Assembly (NCBI GenBank): GCA_964522605.1
Contig: CAZFWV010000042.1
Location: forward strand, 1 to 32,580
Direction of reading: 5' to 3'
Source of the DNA: CAVZLD01 sp964522605
Lineage (GTDB): Bacteria; Planctomycetota; Planctomycetia; Pirellulales; Pirellulaceae
DNA length: 32,580 nucleotides
Shown here: piece after piece, positions 1 to 7,394 of the stretch
Layout of the letters: each line of letters starts with the position of its first letter
Numbering within the stretch: the stretch's first letter is position 1
The notes under the pieces: model-generated
Seen by the model: the letters and a program-made list of their open reading frames with translations, nothing else
What the model was told of the DNA's origin: nothing
Database searches by the model: none
Made by a program: the position numbers and the translations under genes

Positions 1-199
1 CGGGGGAGAAGGGAGCGAGGATTTCGGTTTGTTCATTGCCTGCCAGAACTTCCCAGGTTTCCGAGTCGAAGGCATTTTCAACAGGCCAGCCTCGCCCTCC
101 CAAATGACGGTTTTGAAATGCGTTCTCGAACGGTTTTCCTAGGGAGCAGGACGGCGGGCGGATGGGAACAACGGAGCAAACCCGACGCGTCGTCGCCAT
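1..199 (-). CDS. Possible edge-truncated open frame, unknown product
   Basis: On the minus strand an ATG at 199-197 opens a frame that runs without a stop to the window edge (66 codons seen). An AAGGGA ribosome-binding-like sequence lies about 8 nt before it. The peptide matches nothing I recognise; it has two ENAF words about 20 residues apart and no clear domain. It would be divergent from the prepilin peptidase, with 57 nt between the starts. Third-position GC is only moderate, so it may be chance or repeat-derived. I would not rely on it without the neighbouring sequence. Confidence 0.2.
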   Translation of the reverse strand, partial: MATTRRVCSVVPIRPPSCSLGKPFENAFQNRHLGGRGWPVENAFDSETWEVLAGNEQTEILAPFSP

Positions 200-256
200 C
201 GTGTCGATCCCTTAGGGTAAGGGACTGTAGTTCTGTCGGATTCGCGGAGTCGCCCG

Positions 257-1480
257 ATGTTTTTCGGTTGTCTGCTGCTTGTCTTTCTCCTTGCGACGCT
301 GTTGGGTACGCAGGTCAATCGTGCAATCTATGCGTTCGCGTGGAACCGCCGCCCAATCAGTCCCTGGTCGCGACAACGGCCCACGGAGTTGCTGACGACG
401 TGGCCCGATCGAATCCCCATCGCCGGATGGTGGTTTCAGCGTCGTTGGAGTTCCCGCTTCGGAGCCGGATTTTGGATTCGGCCGCTACTGATCGAGGCCT
501 TCTTCGCGGTCGGACTGACGATGTTGTATTGGTTCGAGCGTCAGCAGGGCTTGCTGCCCCTCGGGGCGCTCCGGCAGAACGAATGGACCATTCACCTGCA
601 GTTCACCAGCCACGCGCTGCTGATTGCGTTGATGACCGTCGCGACGTTTATCGATCTGGATGAGAAGACCATTCCCGATGAAGTGACGTTACCCGGCACA
701 CTCGCGGGATTGACGGGGGCGGCCGTATTCCCGGCCAGCTTGCTTCCTGCTTGGAATCAGATCGAGCCGCCGATCCCAATCCGCCCGCTTCTGCTGACGT
801 CGCCCCGGTCCTGGAGCGAGACGCTCGACGGGCCGTTCGGACTGGGGTTGGGACTCGCGCTCGTGTTCGCCTGGTGGTACGCACTGCTTCCGAAAACACT
901 ATGGTATCGCAGTGGTCCCCGGCGCTTCCTGCGATACCTGACGGCAAGCATCCTTCGCGATCCCGTCACACCCCGATGGACCGGACTGGCGCTATTCGTT
1001 GCCGCCGCGGTCACGCTGCGCTGGTGGATCGGTGGATTGGGTTGGCAGACGCTGCTCAGTGCGCTCGTGGGGTTCGGGGCAGCAGGAGGCCTAGTTTGGG
1101 CCGTGCGGATCGTCGCTAGCGTTGCCCTGCGACAGGAAGCGATGGGATTCGGTGACGTGACGCTGATGGCGATGATCGGCGCTTTTCTGGGATGGCAGCC
1201 TGCAATCCTGGTGTTCTTTTTGGCCCCGTTCACCGGTGTCATCGTGGCACTGCTCCAGTGGCTGCTGACCGGTCGAAGAGACATTGCGTACGGGCCCTTT
1301 CTTTGCCTGGCCGCCCTCGTGGTCCTGGTCGGATGGGCTGCGATCTGGAGTGACTGGGGGCTGACGATCTTCTATTTGGGCGGTCTGCTACCCGCCGTCC
1401 TTGCCGTCTGCCTCGGACTGCTCGCGTTCCTGCTACTGCTGCTGCAGGCAGTGAAGTCCCTGTGGCGCATGGCCCGCTGA
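257..1480 (+). CDS. A24-family prepilin peptidase (type IV leader peptidase)
   Basis: A 407-residue multi-spanning inner-membrane aspartyl protease that would cut leader peptides of type IV pilins or type II secretion pseudopilins. The first catalytic Asp region reads FIDLDEKTIPDEVTLPG (about residues 133-149), and the second is the GFGD motif at about 297-300 followed by VTLMAMIGAFLGW. These are the two hallmarks of the family. The protein is longer than typical PilD (about 290), with a hydrophobic insert between the two motifs and an extended hydrophobic C-terminus. The paired CxxC zinc motifs of bifunctional PilD (peptidase plus methyltransferase) are absent. The ATG start has a weak CGGAG upstream. 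No pilin or secretion genes are nearby, so its substrates are unknown. Confidence 0.85.
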   Translation: MFFGCLLLVFLLATLLGTQVNRAIYAFAWNRRPISPWSRQRPTELLTTWPDRIPIAGWWFQRRWSSRFGAGFWIRPLLIEAFFAVGLTMLYWFERQQGLLPLGALRQNEWTIHLQFTSHALLIALMTVATFIDLDEKTIPDEVTLPGTLAGLTGAAVFPASLLPAWNQIEPPIPIRPLLLTSPRSWSETLDGPFGLGLGLALVFAWWYALLPKTLWYRSGPRRFLRYLTASILRDPVTPRWTGLALFVAAAVTLRWWIGGLGWQTLLSALVGFGAAGGLVWAVRIVASVALRQEAMGFGDVTLMAMIGAFLGWQPAILVFFLAPFTGVIVALLQWLLTGRRDIAYGPFLCLAALVVLVGWAAIWSDWGLTIFYLGGLLPAVLAVCLGLLAFLLLLLQAVKSLWRMAR

Positions 1481-1505
1481 TAAGGAACTGGAGGGGGCAG
1501 AGGAG

Positions 1506-1664
1506 CCGCAGATTGACGAACAAGGAGTTCCGATCGTGGAGGGCAGGGGCCGAGCGTCCGGGGGAGACCCGCCGAGATTCCCCATTCCTCGCGGTTCTCA
1601 AATCGCAAAATCCAAGATCTGTCTTCCCCTCAACAATCGGAACTCCTTGTTCGTCAATCTGCGG
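1506..1664. repeat. 29-bp perfect inverted repeat, arms 1506-1534 and 1636-1664
   Basis: The left arm (starts CCGCAGATTGACGAACAAGG) is the exact reverse complement of the right arm. Similarity decays gradually outside the 29 bp, suggesting two copies of a longer mobile or dispersed unit in opposite orientation. The 101-nt centre has no recognisable gene. Both arms can encode the same short peptide word, RRLTNKEF, reading towards each other, which suggests a repeat family rather than a transcription terminator. It lies just downstream of the prepilin peptidase. Confidence 0.8.
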
Positions 1665-1762
1665 TTCCCCCATCCCCGGCTGTCCAACCGGGACTTCAAA
1701 CCCCTCAATACTCCTGTTGACTTTTCCGGCCACAGCCTTTGTCGACAGAAGCTGACGCGCAC
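1661..1762 (+). repeat. Dispersed intergenic repeat, copy 1
   Basis: About 100 nt that align, with small gaps, to 6868-6970 at roughly 70 percent identity by eye. Best conserved are GGGACTTCAA, a GTTGACTT core and the end CTGACnnGCAC. It directly follows the right arm of the inverted repeat, so the two may be one composite element. The spacer from 1481 to 1905 holds no gene I can support. Confidence 0.6.
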
Positions 1763-1905
1763 GCATCGGTTTTCGGTTCCGCCGGCTTCCGGTTGGGGTT
1801 GTCGTTTTCGGCGCGGCTGAGTAGGATCCCGCCGCTTCCCTCTTGGCAGGTTGCTGTCGCTTTCATGACGGCAACGCTCGCTGAGATGTCTCCAACGCAG
1901 ATGCG

Positions 1906-3033
1906 ATGAATCGGGACCGCATTCACTTTGCCGAGCTTGTTGACAAAACCCGGACAGCCTGGAGTTGCATCCGGCTGATCGCGGTCCGCTGCGCCTGGCT
2001 GGTGGGGATGAGCTGCCTGGTGAGTGTCGGCTGTAACCAGACGCCGCCTCCCCCCGGATCTCCCTGGTATTATCCCGGAGCGCAGCCGGCGCCGACGGCA
2101 TCCGCCTCCGCGGGAGATGCGGCCTATTTGGCGGAAATGCAGCGCCGGGCCGAAACGCAAGCCCAACTCGCGGCTGATCAGCAGCTCCGCCTCGAGCAAA
2201 TGCGGGCCCAGCAGCTTGCCACAGAACAGCAGCTTCAAGCCATGAAGACACAGCAAGAAGATGCGAAGGTGGCGGCCGCCAATCAGGCGGCGGCGCAAGA
2301 TCAGGCCCTGGTCGAACGGGCGCGAGAGTTCTTGAGTCGGTACGGCGAATTGGGAGAGCAGGCAAAAGATCTAGATCGAAACAACCGGGATTTGCATACC
2401 CAATTAGCACAGATTCAGCAGCGAAGTCTGGTTCTGGAGGATCAGAATTACCTGTTGCGTCAGCGGCTGAAAGAAACCTCCGACCAACTTGCTGTCGCGT
2501 TGCAGTCCTCACAGCAGAGTGAACAACGACTGCAGGCCGTTCAGGCCTCGACGCAAAGGCGTGGGGGAGCGACGATCACGGCCAACAGCAGTCTCCAACG
2601 CAGCCTGACGGCGGTGATGGTCGAAGGACTGAATATTCGCCAGGACGGCGAACTCGTACGGATTGAATTGCCGTCGGATCAGCTTTTTGAAACGGGTACG
2701 GCCACCTTGAAGCCTGGGTCTGACGAACTGTTGCGCCGCGTTGCGCGGGTTGTCATCGATAACTATTCGCGTCAGGTCGTCGGCGTCGAGGCACACACCG
2801 ATGGACCACCGATGAGCGGCTCGATGTGGCGAAGCGCCCATCAACTCACGGCCAGCCAGGCCATGGCCGTCTTCGAGAAACTGAGTGAGCAGAATCGGAA
2901 TCTGGCGCAACAGCTGTTCGTGCTGGGCCACGGAGACAACTTTCCGCTCGCCTCGAATGCGACGGCTCTGGGCCAGGCTCGCAACCGGCGCGTCGAGATC
3001 GTGATCTACCCAGATCCGGTTGGTTCTCGCTGA
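1906..3033 (+). CDS. OmpA-family lipoprotein with Gln-rich coiled coil
   Basis: A 375-residue envelope protein. Residues 21-43 form a hydrophobic stretch ending in a lipobox-like LVSVGC (Cys43), so lipid-anchored export is likely, although the 20-residue charged head before it is long and the true start is uncertain. After a Pro/Ala-rich linker, residues about 75-210 are a Gln/Ala/Glu/Leu-rich coiled coil. The C-terminal part from about 250 is an OmpA-like peptidoglycan-binding domain, with LFETGTATLKPGS, an HTDG motif and NRRVEIVIYPD. The Asp of HTDG and the Arg of NRR are the expected diaminopimelate-contact residues. Role inferred: tethering the outer envelope to peptidoglycan. It resembles Pal or YiaD-type proteins, but no tol genes are present. 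Confidence 0.8.
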   Translation: MNRDRIHFAELVDKTRTAWSCIRLIAVRCAWLVGMSCLVSVGCNQTPPPPGSPWYYPGAQPAPTASASAGDAAYLAEMQRRAETQAQLAADQQLRLEQMRAQQLATEQQLQAMKTQQEDAKVAAANQAAAQDQALVERAREFLSRYGELGEQAKDLDRNNRDLHTQLAQIQQRSLVLEDQNYLLRQRLKETSDQLAVALQSSQQSEQRLQAVQASTQRRGGATITANSSLQRSLTAVMVEGLNIRQDGELVRIELPSDQLFETGTATLKPGSDELLRRVARVVIDNYSRQVVGVEAHTDGPPMSGSMWRSAHQLTASQAMAVFEKLSEQNRNLAQQLFVLGHGDNFPLASNATALGQARNRRVEIVIYPDPVGSR

Positions 3034-3105
3034 TTGGGTTGGGCGCGCTTCTATCCAATTCCGGTCACCTGCTGCCCGCGTCGCGAATTGACTAGAATGG
3101 GATGC

Positions 3106-3133
3106 TTGACAGGGGCAGGTTTCCTAGGCTAAT
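3106..3133 (+). promoter_or_regulatory. Candidate sigma70 promoter for hisH
   Basis: A perfect TTGACA (3106-3111), a 16-nt spacer and GCTAAT (3128-3133, four of six consensus bases). It sits about 60 nt before the preferred hisH start. Having the promoter here also supports the downstream ATG at 3195 over the upstream one at 3102, which would overlap it. Confidence 0.45.
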
Positions 3134-3194
3134 TCGCCGAGGTCCGCTTCCCGAAACCAGATCGCGGCCTCGGACCCTCGCGAGTGATTGCTAC

Positions 3195-3803
3195 ATGATT
3201 GCCATCGTCGATTATCAAATGGGGAATCTTCGGAGTGTTCAAAAGGGTTTTGAACGCGTGGGGCATGAGGCCTTGATCACATCGGACCCAGAGACTGTGC
3301 GCCGGGCGGCAAAAGTCGTGCTGCCCGGTGTCGGGGCCTTTGAGGATGCGGCGTCGGAATTGCGGCAACGAGGACTTGAACAGAGCGTTCGCGAGGCAAT
3401 CCGCGAGGGTAAACCGTTTCTCGGAATCTGCCTCGGGTTACAGTTGCTGTTCGAGGTGAGTTACGAAGGCGGAGAGCACGCTGGGTTGGGCATTCTGCCC
3501 GGTGAGGTTGTGCGTTTCGATCTGCCTCGGGAATACAAGGTCCCCCACATGGGGTGGAACCAGACACGCGTCTGCCAGCCAGCTCCGCTGCTAGAAGGTA
3601 TCGCCGACGGGACTTACTTCTATTTCGTGCATTCCTACTACGCGAAGCCCACCGATCACTCCTGCGTGGCTCTTGAAGCCGACTATCCAGACCCGTTCTG
3701 TGCGATGGTTTGGCGGGATAACCTCTATGCGACGCAATTTCATCCCGAGAAGAGCCAGCGGCAGGGCTTGGCCCTTCTGCGGAATTTTGCCGAACTGACC
3801 TGA
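3195..3803 (+). CDS. hisH: Imidazole glycerol phosphate synthase, glutaminase subunit HisH
   Basis: A 202-residue class I glutamine amidotransferase that supplies ammonia to HisF in histidine biosynthesis. I chose the ATG at 3195 because the protein then begins MIAIVDYQMGNLRSV, the usual HisH opening, and has the family length; the in-frame ATG at 3102 would add 31 residues of non-conserved sequence. The nucleophile is Cys79 in FLGICLGLQLLF, and the His-Glu pair is His183 and Glu185 in ATQFHPEKS. The PGVGAF oxyanion-region motif is at 44-49. hisA follows after 159 nt. hisF is not in the window, so the partner must be encoded elsewhere. Confidence 0.95.
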   Translation: MIAIVDYQMGNLRSVQKGFERVGHEALITSDPETVRRAAKVVLPGVGAFEDAASELRQRGLEQSVREAIREGKPFLGICLGLQLLFEVSYEGGEHAGLGILPGEVVRFDLPREYKVPHMGWNQTRVCQPAPLLEGIADGTYFYFVHSYYAKPTDHSCVALEADYPDPFCAMVWRDNLYATQFHPEKSQRQGLALLRNFAELT

Positions 3804-3962
3804 TTCGACTTTTCCACGGCATCCTGGCCCCTGTCCGAATCAGCAAGAGCTGACGTGCACCCCCGGCTATGCCCCAACAAGGCTGGCCCTTGTCAGTCCT
3901 GAGAGTGTGTGCGATATTGCCTGTTTTTCCCGGACCTTTCGCTCTCGACCATGGCCGCCTTC

Positions 3963-4703
3963 ATGCAGATCTGGCCCGCGATCGATATCCGCGCTGGCAA
4001 ATGCGTTCGCCTGCAGCAAGGAGACTACGACCGGGAAACGGTCTTTGGCGATGATCCTGTGGCGATGGCGAGCCGTTGGGTGTCCGAGGGAGCGACCTCG
4101 CTGCACCTGGTGGATCTCGACGGCGCCCGCGATGGAAAGCTGTTCAACGGCCCGGTAGTCGCGGCGATCGTTAAGGCGGTAAATGTCCCTTGCCAGCTTG
4201 GTGGGGGGATTCGCGACGAGGCGTCGATTGAGGCACTGCTGCAGTTGGGCCTCAAGCAGCTTGTCCTGGGGACCCAGGCGATTCGGGCACCAGACTGGTT
4301 TCGCCAGATGGCGCGGCGTTACCCGCAGCGGTTGGTTTTGGGAGTCGATGCGCGGGATGGAAGGGTGGCCACGGATGGTTGGTTACAGACCAGCACGCAG
4401 TCCGCGGTCGACTTGGCGGCCCGCATGACGGACGAGCCGATCGCGGGAATCGTGTACACGGACATCAGTCAGGATGGCATGTTGACCGGACCGAACTTCC
4501 CGGCGATGGCGGAAATGAAGTCGGCGGTGAGGTGTCCCGTCATCGCGTCCGGTGGTGTTGCGGCGGTGGAGGACGTTCGAAGGTTGGCGGAACTCGGTAT
4601 GGATGGATGCATTATTGGCCGCGCTTTGTACGAAGGCCGAGTCCGATTATCCGACGCTCTTCATGCAGCCCGCCTCACTCCAAGCGGAAACGAACCGCAG
4701 TAG
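3963..4703 (+). CDS. hisA: Phosphoribosylformimino-5-aminoimidazole carboxamide ribotide isomerase HisA
   Basis: A 246-residue TIM-barrel isomerase, the fourth step of histidine synthesis, which makes the substrate of HisH-HisF. The start at 3963 gives MQIWPAIDIRAGKCVRL, the normal family N-terminus; upstream ATGs at 3909 and 3951 extend it without conservation. The catalytic acid/base residues are Asp8 (AIDIRAGK) and Asp167 (YTDISQDGMLTGPN). Phosphate-binding loops QLGGGIR (79-84 region) and ASGGV are present. No strong ribosome-binding site is visible. It lies between hisH and an EF-G-like gene, 59 nt before the latter. Confidence 0.93.
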   Translation: MQIWPAIDIRAGKCVRLQQGDYDRETVFGDDPVAMASRWVSEGATSLHLVDLDGARDGKLFNGPVVAAIVKAVNVPCQLGGGIRDEASIEALLQLGLKQLVLGTQAIRAPDWFRQMARRYPQRLVLGVDARDGRVATDGWLQTSTQSAVDLAARMTDEPIAGIVYTDISQDGMLTGPNFPAMAEMKSAVRCPVIASGGVAAVEDVRRLAELGMDGCIIGRALYEGRVRLSDALHAARLTPSGNEPQ

Positions 4704-4762
4704 AGCGACGGCATGCGCAGTGCGCGGCTACGAGTGAACTCCAAATTTAGAAGGATAAGGGC

Positions 4763-6862
4763 ATGGCAAAGACAAAGGTCGTCGATATCCGGAACGTTGC
4801 TTTTTGTGGTCATGGGTCGGCCGGAAAGACAACACTTCTGGACAAGATCCTGATCAAGACCGGTGCTGCCAGTGGCCACCCCAACGTCGACGAGGGAACC
4901 AGTATCTGCGACTTCGATCCGGAAGAGAAGCACCACAAATACACGATCGAAGCCAAGCTGTTGCACTTTGAACACGACGGGAAACGGTTCAACGCCCTGG
5001 ATACACCGGGGTATCCGGATTTCATCGGGCAGACCATTGGGGCCCTCCGCGGTGTGGATACGGCGGCGATCGTCATCAATGCCCAGTCCGGCATCGAAGT
5101 GAATACGCGACGCGTGTTCGATGAGGCGGGCAAGGCGGGTCTGGGGCGGATCGTGATCATCAACAAGATGGACGGCGAGAATATCGATTACCCCGCCTTA
5201 GTCAGCAGCATCCAGGCCTTGTGGGGCAACGCCTGTGTGCCGGTTTTGATTCCGATTGGACATGGGGCCGACTTCCGTGGCGTCGTCAACATCCTGAAGG
5301 GCGAGGGAGATGCAGATGGTGCCCTGCTGCCGCCGGACGAGATTCGCGAGCCGTTGGTCGAGTCGATCATCGAGGTCGACGAGGCGGTCATGGAACGATA
5401 TTTCGAAGGAACGCAGCCATCTCCCGAGGAATTGTCGAAACTGATGGTTCGGGCGATCGCCCAGGGATCGTTGATTCCCATCCTGTGCTGTTCCGGCAAG
5501 ACAGAAATCGGTGTGCCCGAATTGCTTGATGCACTTGCGGTCTGCTGTCTTTCACCCGCCGACTTGCCACGCACGGCGCGCAAGGAGGGTGAAGTCGTGG
5601 AGCTCTCCGCCGATCCCTCCGCACCATTGTCGGGACTCGTCTTCAAGACCCGAATTGATCCGTTTGTCCAGAAACTCAGTTTTCTGCGCATCTTCAGCGG
5701 AACGCTGAAAAAGGATATGACGGTTCCTGCATCGACGTCGCGCAAGGGAATCAAAATGGGGCCGTTGCTGGAAGTTCAGGCGGCCGAGACGCATCCGGTC
5801 GATGAAGCGGGACCCGGCGACATCGTCGCGGTAACCCGGATGGACGATTTGCACACCGGTACGGTGCTCGGCGAATTGCAGCTTCCGCCCTTGGTCTTCC
5901 CGACCCCAATGGTTGGCTTAGCCGTCTCGCCCAAAAGCCGTGGTGACGAAACCAAACTCTCGGGGGCCCTGGGAAAAGTCGTTGAGGAAGATCCGACCTT
6001 CCATCTGGATCGTGATGCCCAGACGAAGGAGTTGGTGATCACCGGCATGAGTGAATTGCATCTTTCCGTCATTCGCGAACGACTTGTACGACGCGACAAA
6101 CTGGAGGTGGAAACGAAAGAGCCGAAGATTCCGTATCGGGAGACGATTCAGGCGAATGCCGAGGGGAGTTATCGGCACAAGAAGCAATCCGGGGGCCGCG
6201 GCCAATTCGGTGAAGTTCACTTGCGCATGTATCCCTTGCCCCGCGGGACGAACATCGAAGAATATGCAACCAAGGATAAATTCCCGCAGTTGAAAGAATA
6301 TCATTACGACGAAAAGAACAACTTCCTCTGGGTTGACTCCGTCGTCGGCGGTGTGATTCCCGGAAACTTCATGCCGGCGGTCGAGAAGGGATTCAAGGAA
6401 CGACTTTCACGGGGTGTCATCGCAGGCTATCAAGTGCAAGACCTGTGCGTCGAAGTCTTCTTTGGAAAGCATCACCCGGTCGACAGCTCCGAGCAGGCAT
6501 TCAAGACGGCCGCCTCGATGGCCTTTCGCAATGTCTTTCAGACCGCGAAGCCGAGCCTCTTGGAACCGGTCGTAAAACTGGCCGTGACGGTTCCCGAGGA
6601 TTTTGTGGGCGATGTGTACAGCGACATGTCGGGACGTCGCGGACGCGTCTTGGGCAGCGATTCGGCAGGCGGAAATCTGCAGACGGTTCGCGTCGAGGTG
6701 CCGCTGGCGGAGGTCACGACGTATGCTCGCAGCCTTTCGAGTATGACGGGAGGGCAGGGCAGCTACACCATGGATTTCAGCCACTACGATGTCGTGCCGC
6801 CGAATGTCCAGCAGGAGATCCTCGCGAAGGCAAAACTCGAGGAGGAAGAAGAGGACGACTGA
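4763..6862 (+). CDS. EF-G-2-like translational GTPase
   Basis: A 699-residue EF-G superfamily GTPase with all five domains. Nucleotide-binding motifs are GHGSAGKT (16-23), DTPGYPDF (80-87) and NKMD (134-137). Canonical EF-G has the form AHIDAGKT and DTPGHVDF, so this protein lacks the catalytic His and has Tyr84 instead. This matches the divergent EF-G-2/FusA2 branch, for which Thermus EF-G-2 is the known example. Domain IV carries the GGRGQFGEVHLR-type segment at about 475-485, and the C-terminus ends in an acidic EEEEEDD tail. It starts after a purine-rich AGAAGGATAAGG. It is probably an accessory factor beside a standard EF-G; its exact role on the ribosome is not known from sequence. Confidence 0.88.
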   Translation: MAKTKVVDIRNVAFCGHGSAGKTTLLDKILIKTGAASGHPNVDEGTSICDFDPEEKHHKYTIEAKLLHFEHDGKRFNALDTPGYPDFIGQTIGALRGVDTAAIVINAQSGIEVNTRRVFDEAGKAGLGRIVIINKMDGENIDYPALVSSIQALWGNACVPVLIPIGHGADFRGVVNILKGEGDADGALLPPDEIREPLVESIIEVDEAVMERYFEGTQPSPEELSKLMVRAIAQGSLIPILCCSGKTEIGVPELLDALAVCCLSPADLPRTARKEGEVVELSADPSAPLSGLVFKTRIDPFVQKLSFLRIFSGTLKKDMTVPASTSRKGIKMGPLLEVQAAETHPVDEAGPGDIVAVTRMDDLHTGTVLGELQLPPLVFPTPMVGLAVSPKSRGDETKLSGALGKVVEEDPTFHLDRDAQTKELVITGMSELHLSVIRERLVRRDKLEVETKEPKIPYRETIQANAEGSYRHKKQSGGRGQFGEVHLRMYPLPRGTNIEEYATKDKFPQLKEYHYDEKNNFLWVDSVVGGVIPGNFMPAVEKGFKERLSRGVIAGYQVQDLCVEVFFGKHHPVDSSEQAFKTAASMAFRNVFQTAKPSLLEPVVKLAVTVPEDFVGDVYSDMSGRRGRVLGSDSAGGNLQTVRVEVPLAEVTTYARSLSSMTGGQGSYTMDFSHYDVVPPNVQQEILAKAKLEEEEEDD

Positions 6863-6867
6863 CAGGG

Positions 6868-6970
6868 CCGGTTTCCCCGCACCTTGGACGTCCAGCAGGG
6901 ACTTCAACCCCCACAATTCTCCAGTTGACTTATCCGACCGTAGCGCAGGTCGGCAGAATCTGACATGCAC
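6868..6970 (+). repeat. Dispersed intergenic repeat, copy 2
   Basis: Begins within a few bases after the EF-G-2-like stop codon and aligns with 1661-1762 over its whole length, in the same orientation relative to the upstream gene. Shared blocks include CCGGTTTCCCC-like, GGGACTTCAA, AGTTGACTTAT-like and CTGACATGCAC-like words. It is non-coding and sits between gene end and terminator-like hairpin. Confidence 0.6.
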
Positions 6971-6980
6971 CCGGCAAGCA

Positions 6981-7012
6981 AGGGAAAGCGTGCCACGGGC
7001 GCGGCTTTCCCT
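6981..7012 (+). terminator. Strong hairpin downstream of the EF-G-2-like gene
   Basis: AGGGAAAGC (6981-6989) pairs perfectly with GCTTTCCCT (7004-7012). The loop can extend the stem by five more pairs with one bulged base. There is no U-tract after it, so it is a terminator or RNA-stabilising hairpin only by position and strength. Confidence 0.45.
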
Positions 7013-7068
7013 GAAGACCGTTCCACGTTCTTTCCGACTTACAGACAGTCGGCGCTTGCCTCAAGCCC

Positions 7069-7093
7069 CCCGCCGTCCTAACATGACGGCGGG
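7069..7093. terminator. GC-rich 9-bp hairpin in the spacer
   Basis: CCCGCCGTC (7069-7077) and GACGGCGGG (7085-7093) form a perfect stem with a seven-base loop. It is followed by GAATAGCCCTTT rather than a U-run. It could act in termination of the upstream gene together with the hairpin 57 nt earlier. Confidence 0.4.
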
Positions 7094-7179
7094 CGAATAG
7101 CCCTTTAACGGATGTCGCTTCGCCGGTTGGTTCGATGGATAGCTACGGCCAATTTCTGTTGGGTCACCTGTGCCGCTGT

Positions 7180-7207
7180 CGCTGTCCGGCCTTCAAGCCG
7201 GACAGCG
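7180..7207. repeat. 11-bp perfect palindrome, REP-like
   Basis: CGCTGTCCGGC (7180-7190), loop CTTCAA, then GCCGGACAGCG (7197-7207). The sequence style (a perfect GC-rich palindrome in a gene spacer) resembles repetitive extragenic palindromes, but only one copy is present in this window. The 7208-7394 remainder holds no gene I can support. Confidence 0.5.
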
Positions 7208-7394
7208 AACCCTAATTCCCTCGCGCCATCTCGACTTGCTGTCTAATTCCCGCGTCGATCGCACACGTCCCGGCGCCCTGTCCGACGCAAGACCAGAGGC
7301 GGACTTGATTCTCACGCGAACGAGCCGCGGAAACGGGAGTATGCGTTGGCTATTCCGTCGGTGACACGCATCTGATTTACAGGAGGAGCCTCTG

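Noticed and set aside
1598..2512. 304-codon minus-strand frame across the repeats and the lipoprotein gene
   Set aside because: Its tail is translated repeat sequence shared with the antisense of 6868-6970, and the rest is antisense of the OmpA-family gene. No domain is seen.
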